From NCBI GenBank assembly GCA_963836085.1, contig CAWIHT010000016.1, positions 1-64,000 on the forward strand: a DNA stretch of 64,000 nucleotides, written 5' to 3'. This DNA comes from JAHEEL01 sp963836085 (GTDB lineage Bacteria; Actinomycetota; Acidimicrobiia; Spongiisociales; UBA5794). Both the position numbers and the translations under genes were made by a program. Shown here in pieces: positions 43,724 through 52,110 of this stretch (position 1 is the first letter of the stretch; each line of letters starts with the position of its first letter). The notes under the pieces are model-generated. The model saw only the letters and a program-made list of their open reading frames with translations. It made no database searches and was not told the DNA's origin.

Positions 43724-44692
43724 ATGACTGCCAACGCCCCCAACAACCAAGACATCACGTCCCGGCTCAAGAAACGACGTCGACCCGGCGAGTCGGTCAT
43801 CGTTGGCCTCCTATTCGCGGCGGGCGCACTCTCGATCGCCATCACCATCGGCATCCTGTTTGAACTCGGGACTGAATCGCTCCTCTTCTTCCGCGACCCG
43901 GCGGTCTCGTTCTGGGGCTTCATCACCGGGACCGTATGGCAACCTCAGGCCGGAACCTTCGGCATCTGGCCCCTGATTCTCGGCACATTGCTGATCACGA
44001 TCATCGCCCTCATCGTCGCAGTCCCCATCGGACTTGCTGCGGCCATCTACCTGTCGGAGTACGCGAGTCAACGGGTGCGAGGCTTCTTCAAGCCGGTGCT
44101 CGAGATCCTCGTTGGCATTCCAACCGTCGTCTTCGGATTCTTCGCCATCACCTTCATGACCCCGGTACTCCGCTCAATATTCGGATCGAGCGTCGTCGGC
44201 TTCTTCAACGTGCTGTCAGCCGGGATCGTCGTCGGGATTCTGATCATTCCGCTCGTCAGCTCCCTCTCCGAGGATGCCATGTCCGCAGTTCCGAACTCGC
44301 TGCGGCAGGCGGCGTACGGCCTGGGCGCATCGAAGCTCGAGGTGTCCCTCCGCATCGTCCTGCCGGCCGCCCTTTCGGGAATTGCCGCAGGCGTCGTGAT
44401 TGCGATGTCGCGAGCGATCGGCGAGACGATGGTGGTCACCCTTGCTGCCGGTGCGGCACCCCGGAACTTCGACATCGGGTCAGACTCTCTCTTTGGGTAC
44501 ATCCTCAATCCGTTCCAGGGAGCGCAGACGATGACCGGCTACATCGCGATCACCGCCAGCGGTGATATCAGCTACAACACCATCGACTACAACTCGATCT
44601 TCGCCATCGGGTTGACGCTCTTCTTCATGACGCTCGGCCTCAACTCGCTGAGTCGCCGAATCGTGAAGCGTTTCCGGCAGGAGTACGAATGA
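43724..44692 (+). CDS. pstC: Phosphate ABC transporter permease PstC
   Basis: A 322-residue permease with six transmembrane segments. Family stretches are FRDPAVSFWGFITGT, PIGLAAAIYLSEYAS, VEILVGIPTVVFGF-type sequence near residue 128 and the EAA-like loop AVPNSLRQAAYGLGASK. Its stop overlaps the PstA start by ATGA. It lies after a 130-base gap with a strong hairpin. Confidence 0.93.
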   Translation: MTANAPNNQDITSRLKKRRRPGESVIVGLLFAAGALSIAITIGILFELGTESLLFFRDPAVSFWGFITGTVWQPQAGTFGIWPLILGTLLITIIALIVAVPIGLAAAIYLSEYASQRVRGFFKPVLEILVGIPTVVFGFFAITFMTPVLRSIFGSSVVGFFNVLSAGIVVGILIIPLVSSLSEDAMSAVPNSLRQAAYGLGASKLEVSLRIVLPAALSGIAAGVVIAMSRAIGETMVVTLAAGAAPRNFDIGSDSLFGYILNPFQGAQTMTGYIAITASGDISYNTIDYNSIFAIGLTLFFMTLGLNSLSRRIVKRFRQEYE

Positions 44693-46092
44693 GCACCGAC
44701 CTGGACCGGCGCGCCGATCGGGAGTACTTCCCGACCGAGGACGAGTACGAGGGATTGCTCCAGAAGCGCACGCGTCGCGCCTTCATTTCGCAGGCGGTAC
44801 TGATGCTCGCTCTCGTCGTCGCGGTGGTTGCTCTGGTCACCCTGCTGCTCACCATCATCAACGACTCCTTTGGGCTCGTTGCCCAGGTGAATCAGGTGGA
44901 ACCCGAGGAGATCGTGGCTTCGGTCGGATACGACCCGGTGGAGGTCTCCCTTGGCGATCTCTCCAAGGACGACCTCATCACCGTTCTGCAATCGGGCATC
45001 TCGAACAACGTCGGCCGCCGCTTGGAGCGAGATCAGCGCTTCTACGACGACCGCCTGGTGTTCGAGTCGCAGGCGAAGTGGGACGAAGTCTGTGCTTCAG
45101 CGGAGCCGCCGACCGGCTGCACCGGAGGTTCCCGTGACCAGTCCAATGTGCTCCTCTTGGTACAGGAGCGAATCGTCGAGCCCGACATCATCGGCACGGC
45201 CACCCTTTGGCAGTCGTTGGTCAACGCTTCGGAGTTCGAAGATGTCGTGCAGGCGTCGTTCGCTGAGAACCCCGATCGGTACGGTGACTACACGTACGAT
45301 CAGGTTCGATACCAATGGCGGGCGTGGCTCAGCTGGACGTTCGTGACCAGCCCGGCGAGCGCGACTCCCGAGACCGCCGGGATCAGCACGGCGATCCTCG
45401 GTTCGCTCTGGCTCGTGCTCGTAACGATTCTCTTCGCCGTCCCCGTCGGCGTTGGTGCCGCGATCTATCTCGAGGAGTTCGCGAAACCGAACCGCATCAA
45501 CGACTTCATCCAGACCAACATCAACAACCTCGCCGGCGTTCCTTCGATCATCTACGGCATGCTCGGCCTCGCCATCTTCGTTCGACTCTTCGAACCGATC
45601 ACGTCCGGCGCGATCTTCGGCGCGGAGAGCGCGAATGGGCGGACCGTGCTCTCCGCAGGCCTCACGCTCGGCGTGCTCACCCTCCCGGTCGTCATCATCA
45701 GCGCGCAGGAAGCGATCCGGGCGGTCCCCAACTCGCTCCGGCAGGCCGGGTTGGGCCTCGGCGCCACCAAGTGGCAAACGGTGCGCAGCCACGTGCTCCC
45801 CCTTGCCATGCCGGGAATCCTGACGGGAACCATCCTCGCCGTCGCTCGAGCCATCGGCGAAACAGCGCCGCTGATCCTGGTCGGCGCCGCCGGATTCATC
45901 ACCACGAGCCCGTCTGGTCCCTTCTCACAGTTCACCGCGCTGCCGATCCAGATATTCCAGTGGACCGCTCTCCCGCAAGAGGAGTGGCGCCACCTCGCCG
46001 CAGCGGCCAGCCTCGCGCTCCTCGTTCTGCTCTTGATTCTCAACTCCGGCGCCGTGATACTCCGAAACCGATACTCCAGGAGACTGCAGTGA
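44689..46092 (+). CDS. pstA: Phosphate ABC transporter permease PstA with large insertion
   Basis: A 467-residue PstA, against about 300 for the usual protein. The permease core (from about residue 220, WLSWTFVTSPASATPET, then GAAIYLEEFAKP and AVPNSLRQAGLGLGATKWQ) is normal. Between the first transmembrane helix (36-58) and the core lies an extra hydrophilic segment of about 160 residues (60-220) that should be outside the membrane and has two cysteines (135, 144). Overlaps pstC by ATGA and pstB by GTGA. Confidence 0.9.
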   Translation: MSTDLDRRADREYFPTEDEYEGLLQKRTRRAFISQAVLMLALVVAVVALVTLLLTIINDSFGLVAQVNQVEPEEIVASVGYDPVEVSLGDLSKDDLITVLQSGISNNVGRRLERDQRFYDDRLVFESQAKWDEVCASAEPPTGCTGGSRDQSNVLLLVQERIVEPDIIGTATLWQSLVNASEFEDVVQASFAENPDRYGDYTYDQVRYQWRAWLSWTFVTSPASATPETAGISTAILGSLWLVLVTILFAVPVGVGAAIYLEEFAKPNRINDFIQTNINNLAGVPSIIYGMLGLAIFVRLFEPITSGAIFGAESANGRTVLSAGLTLGVLTLPVVIISAQEAIRAVPNSLRQAGLGLGATKWQTVRSHVLPLAMPGILTGTILAVARAIGETAPLILVGAAGFITTSPSGPFSQFTALPIQIFQWTALPQEEWRHLAAAASLALLVLLLILNSGAVILRNRYSRRLQ

Positions 46093-47009
46093 CAAACGAA
46101 ACGCCCGAACCCGCAGGCGTCGACACGGCGTGGAGAGACGAGCGCCACGGTGACCTCGTCGCCGACTCCCCTGCGCCGGACGAGATTCCGCACCGCGAAC
46201 CAACCCCTGAGGAAGTGGCCGAAGTGCCCGGGGTTATCGAGACCATCAACATGGACGTGTTCTACGGGGATTTCAAGGCCGTGGGCGACGTCTCACTGAA
46301 CTTCACCACGAACGAGATCAGTGCCTTGATTGGCCCATCCGGTTGCGGCAAGTCGACGGTGTTGCGTTCGCTCAATCGGATGAACGACCTGATTCCGACC
46401 GCACACACCACCGGCGAGGTGCGGTATCACGGATCGAACATCTACGAAACGGGTATCGATCCTGTGGAGATCCGCCGCCACATCGGCATGGTGTTCCAGA
46501 AGCCGAATCCGTTCCCGAAGTCCATCTTCGACAACATCGCATGGGGCGCCAAGATCAACGGGTTCAAAGGGTCGAAGTCCGACATGGGCGATCTCGTCGA
46601 GGACACGCTTCGGCAGGCGGCGCTGTGGGACGAGGTCAAGGACAAGCTCAAGGACAGTGGTTTGTCCCTGTCCGGCGGCCAGCAGCAGCGCTTGTGCATT
46701 GCCCGAGCCATTGCAACACAGCCGGATGTCATCTTGATGGATGAGCCGTGCTCGGCGCTTGATCCAATTGCGACGTTGCGCATCGAGGAGTTGATGATCG
46801 ATCTCAAGAGCAATTACTCGATCATCATCGTTACCCACAACATGCAACAGGCTGCTCGGGTATCGGACAAGACGGCGTTCTTCAACGTGGCTCTGGACAC
46901 GACGGGTCAGCGCACCGGCCACCTGGTCGAGTTCACCCCGACCGATGTGCTATTCACCTCTCCCAAGGAAAAGGCGACCGAGGACTACATCACAGGACGG
47001 TTTGGATGA
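46089..47009 (+). CDS. pstB: Phosphate ABC transporter ATPase PstB
   Basis: A 306-residue ATPase. The GTG at 46089 overlaps the PstA stop (GTGA). The first 45 residues are an acidic, Pro/Glu-rich extension absent from most PstB proteins. Walker A is GPSGCGKST, the signature LSGGQQQR, Walker B ILMDEPCSALDP, and HNMQQAARVSD the H-loop region. Overlaps phoU by ATGA. Confidence 0.93.
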   Translation: MTNETPEPAGVDTAWRDERHGDLVADSPAPDEIPHREPTPEEVAEVPGVIETINMDVFYGDFKAVGDVSLNFTTNEISALIGPSGCGKSTVLRSLNRMNDLIPTAHTTGEVRYHGSNIYETGIDPVEIRRHIGMVFQKPNPFPKSIFDNIAWGAKINGFKGSKSDMGDLVEDTLRQAALWDEVKDKLKDSGLSLSGGQQQRLCIARAIATQPDVILMDEPCSALDPIATLRIEELMIDLKSNYSIIIVTHNMQQAARVSDKTAFFNVALDTTGQRTGHLVEFTPTDVLFTSPKEKATEDYITGRFG

Positions 47010-47725
47010 TGCCCACCGACGCAGACGGAACCGAGCAGAGCAACCCTCAACACGGCGATATTCGCCTCCGGTACGAAGAGCAGTTGGACGAGATCCGAAG
47101 CGGCCTCGTCGAGATGACCTCGCTCGTATTGGAGAACACCCGGCGGGCCGGCACGGTCGTCATCGACAACCGCCTCGACCTGGTTAAGGAAGTGCAAGCG
47201 GCAGACCTGCCGATCAACGAACTCTACGCGAGGCTCGAGGATCAAGCGTTTCACATCCTCGCTCGTCAGCAACCGGTGGCGGTTGATCTGAGATTCTTGA
47301 TCGCCACAACCCGGATCCTCTACGAAGCAGAGCGCTCGGGTGACCTCGCGGTCAACATCGTGAATCGAGTCGAGGCCCACAACGGTTTCCCGCAGATTCC
47401 GTCAATCCACAGCCTCCTCACCAGACTGGTAGATGAATCCTGCAAGATGTTCGCGCAGGCGGTTGAAGCGCTGGCCACGTTCGACCCCGAGATCGGTGAG
47501 AATGCCGAAGCCGCAGACGACGTTGTCGACACCACGACGACCCGCTTCTTCGGAACCGTGCATGCGCATAGCACTGAGATTGGCCTCGACTCAGCCGTGG
47601 AACTGACTCATGTTGGGCGTTTCCTCGAGCGAATCGCCGACCACGGTGTCAACATCGCCCAGAACGTCACGTACATCGTGACCTCAGTCTTCCCCGATGG
47701 CGAGGACATCGAGACGATGAGATAG
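47006..47725 (+). CDS. phoU: Phosphate signalling protein PhoU
   Basis: A 239-residue PhoU of two helical-bundle halves. Metal-binding-type acidic motifs are visible: the first half has RILYEAERSGDLAVNI and the second GRFLERIADHGVNIAQN. It links the Pst transporter to the kinase, holding the response off when phosphate is ample. Start overlaps pstB by four bases. Confidence 0.93.
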   Translation: MMPTDADGTEQSNPQHGDIRLRYEEQLDEIRSGLVEMTSLVLENTRRAGTVVIDNRLDLVKEVQAADLPINELYARLEDQAFHILARQQPVAVDLRFLIATTRILYEAERSGDLAVNIVNRVEAHNGFPQIPSIHSLLTRLVDESCKMFAQAVEALATFDPEIGENAEAADDVVDTTTTRFFGTVHAHSTEIGLDSAVELTHVGRFLERIADHGVNIAQNVTYIVTSVFPDGEDIETMR

Positions 47726-47824
47726 GATGTCGGCCGAAGCTCACCCGCAGAGTGTACGGGCCGTTCGTTGACCTGATCATCGGTTCAACTGGTCTGTGTT
47801 CGTCTGCACGATGACCGGACGACA

Positions 47825-48985
47825 GTGGCTGGCAACACAGAACCTACGAGCGTGCTCGAACCGGATCGCCACGCGCGCCCGGAGATGCCCGGGTGGCTAC
47901 GAACGATCCTCGTCATCGGCCTGCTCTATCTCTTCCTTGTCGGGGTTCGCCTTCTCGAGAGCGGCATCAGCGGCGTCAGCGGCGGAGCCAACGAAAGCCT
48001 CTTCGACGGCATCACGAACCCGATTGCCGCTCTCGCCGTCGGCATCCTCGCCACCGTCCTCGTTCAATCGTCGTCGGTGACCACGGCGACGATCGTCGCC
48101 CTCGTCGCAGCCGGCAGCCTCCCGATGGAGACCGCCGTCCCCATGATCATGGGTGCCAACATCGGTACGACGGTCACGAACACGCTGGTTTCACTGGGAC
48201 ACGCACGGCGTTCCGAGGAGTTCCGTCTCGCGTTCACTGCAGCGACGATGCACGACTTCTTCAATGTGATGGCCGTCGCCATCATCCTCCCGCTGGAGTT
48301 GATGTTCGGCATCCTGTCGAAGCCCGCGGCGGCCCTGGCGGAGGCCTTCGCCGGCGAAGTCGGCGGCGGCAAGTTCGACAGCCCGATCAAGGGCGCGGTC
48401 AAGTGGGGCGCCAGCCACATCGAATCGCTCCTCGAACTCATCACGAAGAACGAGCGAGCCCTCGGCGCCCTTCTGCTGATCGTCGGTCTCGCGATGATCT
48501 TCTTCACGCTCACCTACATCACCAAGAACATGAAGGTGTTGATCGCCGCCCGGATCGAGCGATCCCTCAACGCTGCGCTCGCGAAGAGCGGACTGATCGG
48601 GATGTCCGTCGGCGTCGTCATCACGATGGCGGTGCAGTCGTCGAGTATCACGACGTCAATCCTCATCCCGCTGGTCGCCTCGGGTCTCCTGCTCGTGCAG
48701 AACGCCTACCCGATCACCCTCGGAGCCAACATTGGCACGACGGTCACCGCGCTGCTCGCAGCGTTCGCGGCAGGAACGGTGGATGGACTCACGATCGCGC
48801 TGGTCCACCTGTTGTTCAACCTGCTCGGCATCCTCATCCTCTACCCGATCCCGAAGATCCGGATCATCCCCATTCAGTTGGCGGGTTGGTTGGCACGGAC
48901 TGCGGCCGACCGCAAGTGGGTTGCGGTCGTCTACGTCGCCGGGATATTCATTGCCCTTCCGATATTGGTTATCGTCGTCTTCTAG
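47825..48985 (+). CDS. Na/Pi cotransporter family protein
   Basis: A 386-residue membrane protein of the Na/Pi symporter (NptA-type) family with about nine to ten segments. It has the inverted-repeat signature QSSSVTTATIVALVAAGSL near residue 75 and QSSSITTSILIPLVASGLL near residue 262, each followed by an ANIGTT motif (about 105 and 300). It takes up or exports phosphate with sodium. The GTG at 47825 has only a weak ribosome-binding site. It is followed nine bases later by a PhoU-like gene. Confidence 0.85.
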   Translation: MAGNTEPTSVLEPDRHARPEMPGWLRTILVIGLLYLFLVGVRLLESGISGVSGGANESLFDGITNPIAALAVGILATVLVQSSSVTTATIVALVAAGSLPMETAVPMIMGANIGTTVTNTLVSLGHARRSEEFRLAFTAATMHDFFNVMAVAIILPLELMFGILSKPAAALAEAFAGEVGGGKFDSPIKGAVKWGASHIESLLELITKNERALGALLLIVGLAMIFFTLTYITKNMKVLIAARIERSLNAALAKSGLIGMSVGVVITMAVQSSSITTSILIPLVASGLLLVQNAYPITLGANIGTTVTALLAAFAAGTVDGLTIALVHLLFNLLGILILYPIPKIRIIPIQLAGWLARTAADRKWVAVVYVAGIFIALPILVIVVF

Positions 48986-48994
48986 GAGGTCCAC

Positions 48995-49663
48995 ATGGTG
49001 TTTCAGTTCTTCAAGGGGGGCGAGTCGACGATCGACGTCGTGGAAGCGACCCTCGTGCAGATGGTGCTGGACGGTCGCGACGTATACGACACTGCCATGG
49101 ACGCACTCTTCGGTGGCGGAAAGTCGAAGGAGACGAAGAAGGAACTGAAGACCACCGATCGTGGCATCAACACCGCGCAGCAGGATGTTCGCCGCGACCT
49201 GATGCTGCACGCATCGGTCAACGACACGGTCGATCTCCCACTCGTGCTGGCCTACATGAGCACGGTGAAGGACGCTGAGCGGATCGGCGACTACTCGAAG
49301 AACTTCTACGACCTCGTCAAGTACGGGGCCGACTTCGAGAACGCTCCCGACCATGACATGCTTGCCGAGTATCGCGACCGCGTGTCGGTGCTGCTCGGAG
49401 ATGCAGCCGAGACGTTCAAGAATCGCGACGAGGGGCGCGCCCGCGAACTGATCGCCAAGGCAGACGGGTTCCTCGACGAGTACGACACACAGGTGAAGGC
49501 AGCCTCGCGGTCGACCGGCCCGGCATCAGACGCCGTCGCTCGTGCGCTCTACTTCCGGTTCCTGAAGCGCATCACGGCCCACGTGATGAACTTCCTGACC
49601 TCCCTGGTGCTTCCGGTCGACCAACTCGACTACTACGACGAGGCGAAGGACGATCGGGAGTAG
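48995..49663 (+). CDS. PhoU-like protein (second copy)
   Basis: A 222-residue helical protein with PhoU-domain features: VLAYMSTVKDAERIGDYSKNF near residue 85 is the acidic PhoU metal-binding motif, and a further helical half is at 120-215 (RKFLKRITAHVMNFLTS-like end). AGGAGG lies before the ATG. It sits nine bases after the Na/Pi symporter and may control that symporter as PhoU controls Pst. Only one clear PhoU motif is seen. Confidence 0.78.
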   Translation: MVFQFFKGGESTIDVVEATLVQMVLDGRDVYDTAMDALFGGGKSKETKKELKTTDRGINTAQQDVRRDLMLHASVNDTVDLPLVLAYMSTVKDAERIGDYSKNFYDLVKYGADFENAPDHDMLAEYRDRVSVLLGDAAETFKNRDEGRARELIAKADGFLDEYDTQVKAASRSTGPASDAVARALYFRFLKRITAHVMNFLTSLVLPVDQLDYYDEAKDDRE

Positions 49664-49693
49664 CGTCCCGCGCGCTGTGGAGTTGGCCGGCCA

Positions 49694-50629
49694 CTAGCCA
49701 AAGAGGTTCCGCCACATGCGCCGCAGCCAGTTGTCGGTACCGGGCAACGGCAGCTCGGCAAGCACCTCATCGAGGTGGTCGGGGGGCAGATCTCCGACCA
49801 ACGCCAGAGCCTGAGCCGGGGCGTTCCACATCACCCACACGCTCGTCGGCGTGATCACCCGTAGGTAGTCATGATTGCCCGAGGCGTACGTGTGCTCGTC
49901 CTCGGCGATCGCGGCCCAGTTCGCCCGTCCGCGAGTGGTGAAGACTGAGAACGTGAACAGCCCGTCGGTATAGAACGCTTGCCGGCCGTTCTGCGGACCG
50001 GCGTAGACATCGGTGAGGTGGTAGCCGGCAACCGCGGTTGGGAGGTCCGCTTCACCGAGCGGCATCATCATCCGGTACTCGCGGCCGTCGATCTGGGCCA
50101 TGGCCGGGTCGACGGCCACGGTGAAGTTCACCATTGAGGTATATCGGAAGAGTTCTCCGTCTGCCCCGAATACCTCGGTTGCGACGGGTGCCGACGTGGA
50201 GTCATCAACGACCAGCCGAATCCGAACAGCCCCATCTTCGATGACCTCGAGAATGTGGGCCGGCCGGTTGAGGTGATACGTGGCCTCACCATGCGCCACG
50301 GAGTATCGACCACCGAACTCCTGGCGAGTCTCGAGAACGAAGGAGATCGCGGCCTCGTCGGGTCCCCCGAGGTGCATGCGACCGTCGCCAACCATTGCTA
50401 CACCCGACGCTGTCCCAACAGTCGTCATGCCACCGTGGTGCTGGATCTCAACCATGCCGACACTCTCGATACCGTCCCAGGTCGTCCCGACTAGACGCTG
50501 ACCCGAGTAGATGGCGTCGGCTGCATCGTCGAGATAGTCCGACAAGTCCTCAGCCAGCGCAGGGCCAACGGTCGCGATCACGGACACCGCTGCGAGACCA
50601 CCGACCACGAGGAGACGCCTGATGATCAC
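49694..50629 (-). CDS. RseB/MucB-like sigma-factor regulator
   Basis: A 311-residue exported protein: signal of about 26 residues ending ALAED, then a domain with features of the RseB/MucB family (YSGQRLVGTTWDG; RLVVDDSTSAPVATEVFG; EVFGADGELFRYTSM). In enterobacteria RseB binds the periplasmic anti-sigma protein and senses envelope lipids. Here it follows the anti-sigma gene with a four-base overlap and the sigma gene before that. The membership is from the N-terminal half and context; the C-terminal half (RRMWRNLFG) is specific to this lineage. Confidence 0.7.
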   Translation of the reverse strand: MIIRRLLVVGGLAAVSVIATVGPALAEDLSDYLDDAADAIYSGQRLVGTTWDGIESVGMVEIQHHGGMTTVGTASGVAMVGDGRMHLGGPDEAAISFVLETRQEFGGRYSVAHGEATYHLNRPAHILEVIEDGAVRIRLVVDDSTSAPVATEVFGADGELFRYTSMVNFTVAVDPAMAQIDGREYRMMMPLGEADLPTAVAGYHLTDVYAGPQNGRQAFYTDGLFTFSVFTTRGRANWAAIAEDEHTYASGNHDYLRVITPTSVWVMWNAPAQALALVGDLPPDHLDEVLAELPLPGTDNWLRRMWRNLFG

Positions 50630-51240
50630 GGGAGCGCAACTTCCATGCTGGCCGGGAGGACAGCGAAGCCCGGTTCCGCGGACGCCCGAGCGACATGCCG
50701 TGTGCTGAGGTCGTCGAGCGAGAACGCGGGTTCGTCTCCACCCCCCACGACCAATCCGACGAGAAGTGCGGCTGCCGCCGCGGCGCCGATACCGCCGGCA
50801 ACAAACCGCTTCCGATGACTCCGGTGTGGAACCGCATCAATCGCGGGCATCTCGCCGGTCACCGTCGTCTCGACACCGGGGAGAGACCGGATCGCAGTCC
50901 GGGCGCGGTCGAGTTCCTGGAGCTCGATCCGACAGTCGGAGCAGTCGACAACGTGACGTGTCACGCGCCGGTGTTCGAGGGTGACGAGCTCTCCGTCGAG
51001 ATACGCCGAGAGACGATCCCCCAGGTGGCCATCCGGCAGAAGACTTGCCGGGACCTCGAACTCAGGGAGGAGCCGGAGCGCGACACGAGTGCGCTGCAGT
51101 GACCGGAACTCCTCGATGGCCTCGACATCACCGTCAAGGAGTCCGCTGACGATCTCGAGTTCACCTGGAGCCAGTTGTCCATCGAGGTAGGCGGAGAACA
51201 GCTCTCCGCGCGCTTCCGAGTCAAGGGTCAGACGGGCCAT
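50626..51240 (-). CDS. Anti-sigma factor with zinc-finger-like (ZAS) domain
   Basis: A 204-residue membrane-anchored anti-sigma factor. The N-terminal half holds two related copies of a small module: GELFSAYLDGQLAPGE at 12 and GDRLSAYLDGELVTLEH at 73. Only the second has the zinc site, RHVVDCSDC (His-x3-Cys-x2-Cys). A transmembrane helix lies at about 145-167 (AGGIGAAAAAALLVGLVVGG), with a short exterior tail for RseB contact. Overlaps the sigma gene by 13 bases and the RseB-like gene by four. Confidence 0.82.
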   Translation of the reverse strand: MARLTLDSEARGELFSAYLDGQLAPGELEIVSGLLDGDVEAIEEFRSLQRTRVALRLLPEFEVPASLLPDGHLGDRLSAYLDGELVTLEHRRVTRHVVDCSDCRIELQELDRARTAIRSLPGVETTVTGEMPAIDAVPHRSHRKRFVAGGIGAAAAAALLVGLVVGGGDEPAFSLDDLSTRHVARASAEPGFAVLPASMEVALP

Positions 51241-51737
51241 GTCAGCAATTCCCGGAGTTGTTTACGGCCGCGGTGGATGCGGCTCCGCACGGTTCCGACG
51301 GGGACGTCGGTAGCTTCTGCAATCTCGTCATAGGTGAGGCCGACGACGTCACAGAGCACCACCGCTTCGCGATAGTCGTACGGCAGCTTGAGCAGCGAGG
51401 ACTGGATGTCGTCCGAGAGACGAACCGAAGCGAGGACCTCGTCAGGTGAAGGGCTCGATCCGAGGCTGTGGTGGTCGCCCTCCGGCAGTGCCGATTCGGG
51501 ACGCCGCTGCTTGCGCCGGATCCCGTCGAGGAAGGCGTTGCGGGTGATACGCCAGAGCCAGCCCTCGAAGGAGCCTGGCTGATAGGAGTCGAGACCCTTG
51601 CGTACGCGAAGCAGTACCTCTTGCACGAGGTCTGCTGCGTCGTCCGGGTTTCCGGTGAGGCGATAGGCGAAGTTGTAGATCTTGCGCCCATAGCGTTGCG
51701 CAACGTCTTCCCAAGTCGGAGTGAAATCGTCAGTCAT
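51228..51737 (-). CDS. ECF RNA polymerase sigma factor
   Basis: A 169-residue ECF sigma factor. Region 2 includes YRLTGNPDDAADLVQEVLLRV and SFEGWLWRITRNAF; region 4 includes LPYDYREAVVLCDVVGLTYDEIAEATDVPVGTVRSRIHRGR. The ATG at 51737 is used; the preceding GGGGAAG is only three bases away and lies in a hairpin (51739-51758). The set sigma / anti-sigma / RseB-like is a membrane-stress circuit similar to actinobacterial SigE-RseA. It should direct its own expression and envelope-stress genes. Confidence 0.88.
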   Translation of the reverse strand: MTDDFTPTWEDVAQRYGRKIYNFAYRLTGNPDDAADLVQEVLLRVRKGLDSYQPGSFEGWLWRITRNAFLDGIRRKQRRPESALPEGDHHSLGSSPSPDEVLASVRLSDDIQSSLLKLPYDYREAVVLCDVVGLTYDEIAEATDVPVGTVRSRIHRGRKQLRELLTWPV

Positions 51738-51738
51738 G

Positions 51739-51758
51739 CTTCCCCACAACTGGGGAAG
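51739..51758 (-). promoter_or_regulatory. Hairpin over the sigma-gene ribosome-binding site
   Basis: CTTCCCCA pairs with TGGGGAAG around CAAC. On the mRNA the GGGGAAG half is the only Shine-Dalgarno candidate and ends two bases before the ATG at 51737. The stem would hide it, suggesting translational control. Confidence 0.5.
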
Positions 51759-51803
51759 TAACGCATCTCACACCGCACGAGTTCCCGGGTTCGCCGCCGG
51801 AGT

Positions 51804-51998
51804 TCAGGTGGCGTCGGAGTCGGCCGGAGCGTCCTCTTCGGAAACGCCTTCTTCGACGCCCTTCTTGAACTCTTTCGCCGATGCACCGATGGACCGGGCA
51901 AGGCTTGGGAGCTTTGCGGCGCCGAACAGCAAGACGACCACCAGGAGGATGATCAGTAGCTCAGGCCCACCGAGGTTCTTGATAAACGCAAAAAGCAC
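51804..51998 (-). CDS. tatA: Sec-independent translocase TatA
   Basis: A 64-residue TatA. It has the N-terminal membrane helix with LGGPELLIILLVVVLLFG, the hinge (GAAKLPSLARSIG), an amphipathic helix containing KEFKKGVEEG and an acidic tail. TatA forms the Tat pore with TatC, which is not in this window. It lies upstream of the sigma gene on the same strand. AAAGGAG precedes the ATG. Confidence 0.92.
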   Translation of the reverse strand: MLFAFIKNLGGPELLIILLVVVLLFGAAKLPSLARSIGASAKEFKKGVEEGVSEEDAPADSDAT

Positions 51999-52110
51999 GA
52001 GTCTCCTTTCAGAAGCTCAGTGTAGGAGGCTTCTCGCACTCCTGCGACGGATCGTTCCCAACCGGGTGCACCTCGCAGCGCCGTCGAGAGCGACCACTGC
52101 CTTGGTAGAC

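Noticed and set aside
47763..47786. Two GTTC words before the Na/Pi symporter as a PHO box
   Set aside because: Spacing is 20 bases and the bases after GTTC do not match the 11-base repeat pattern.
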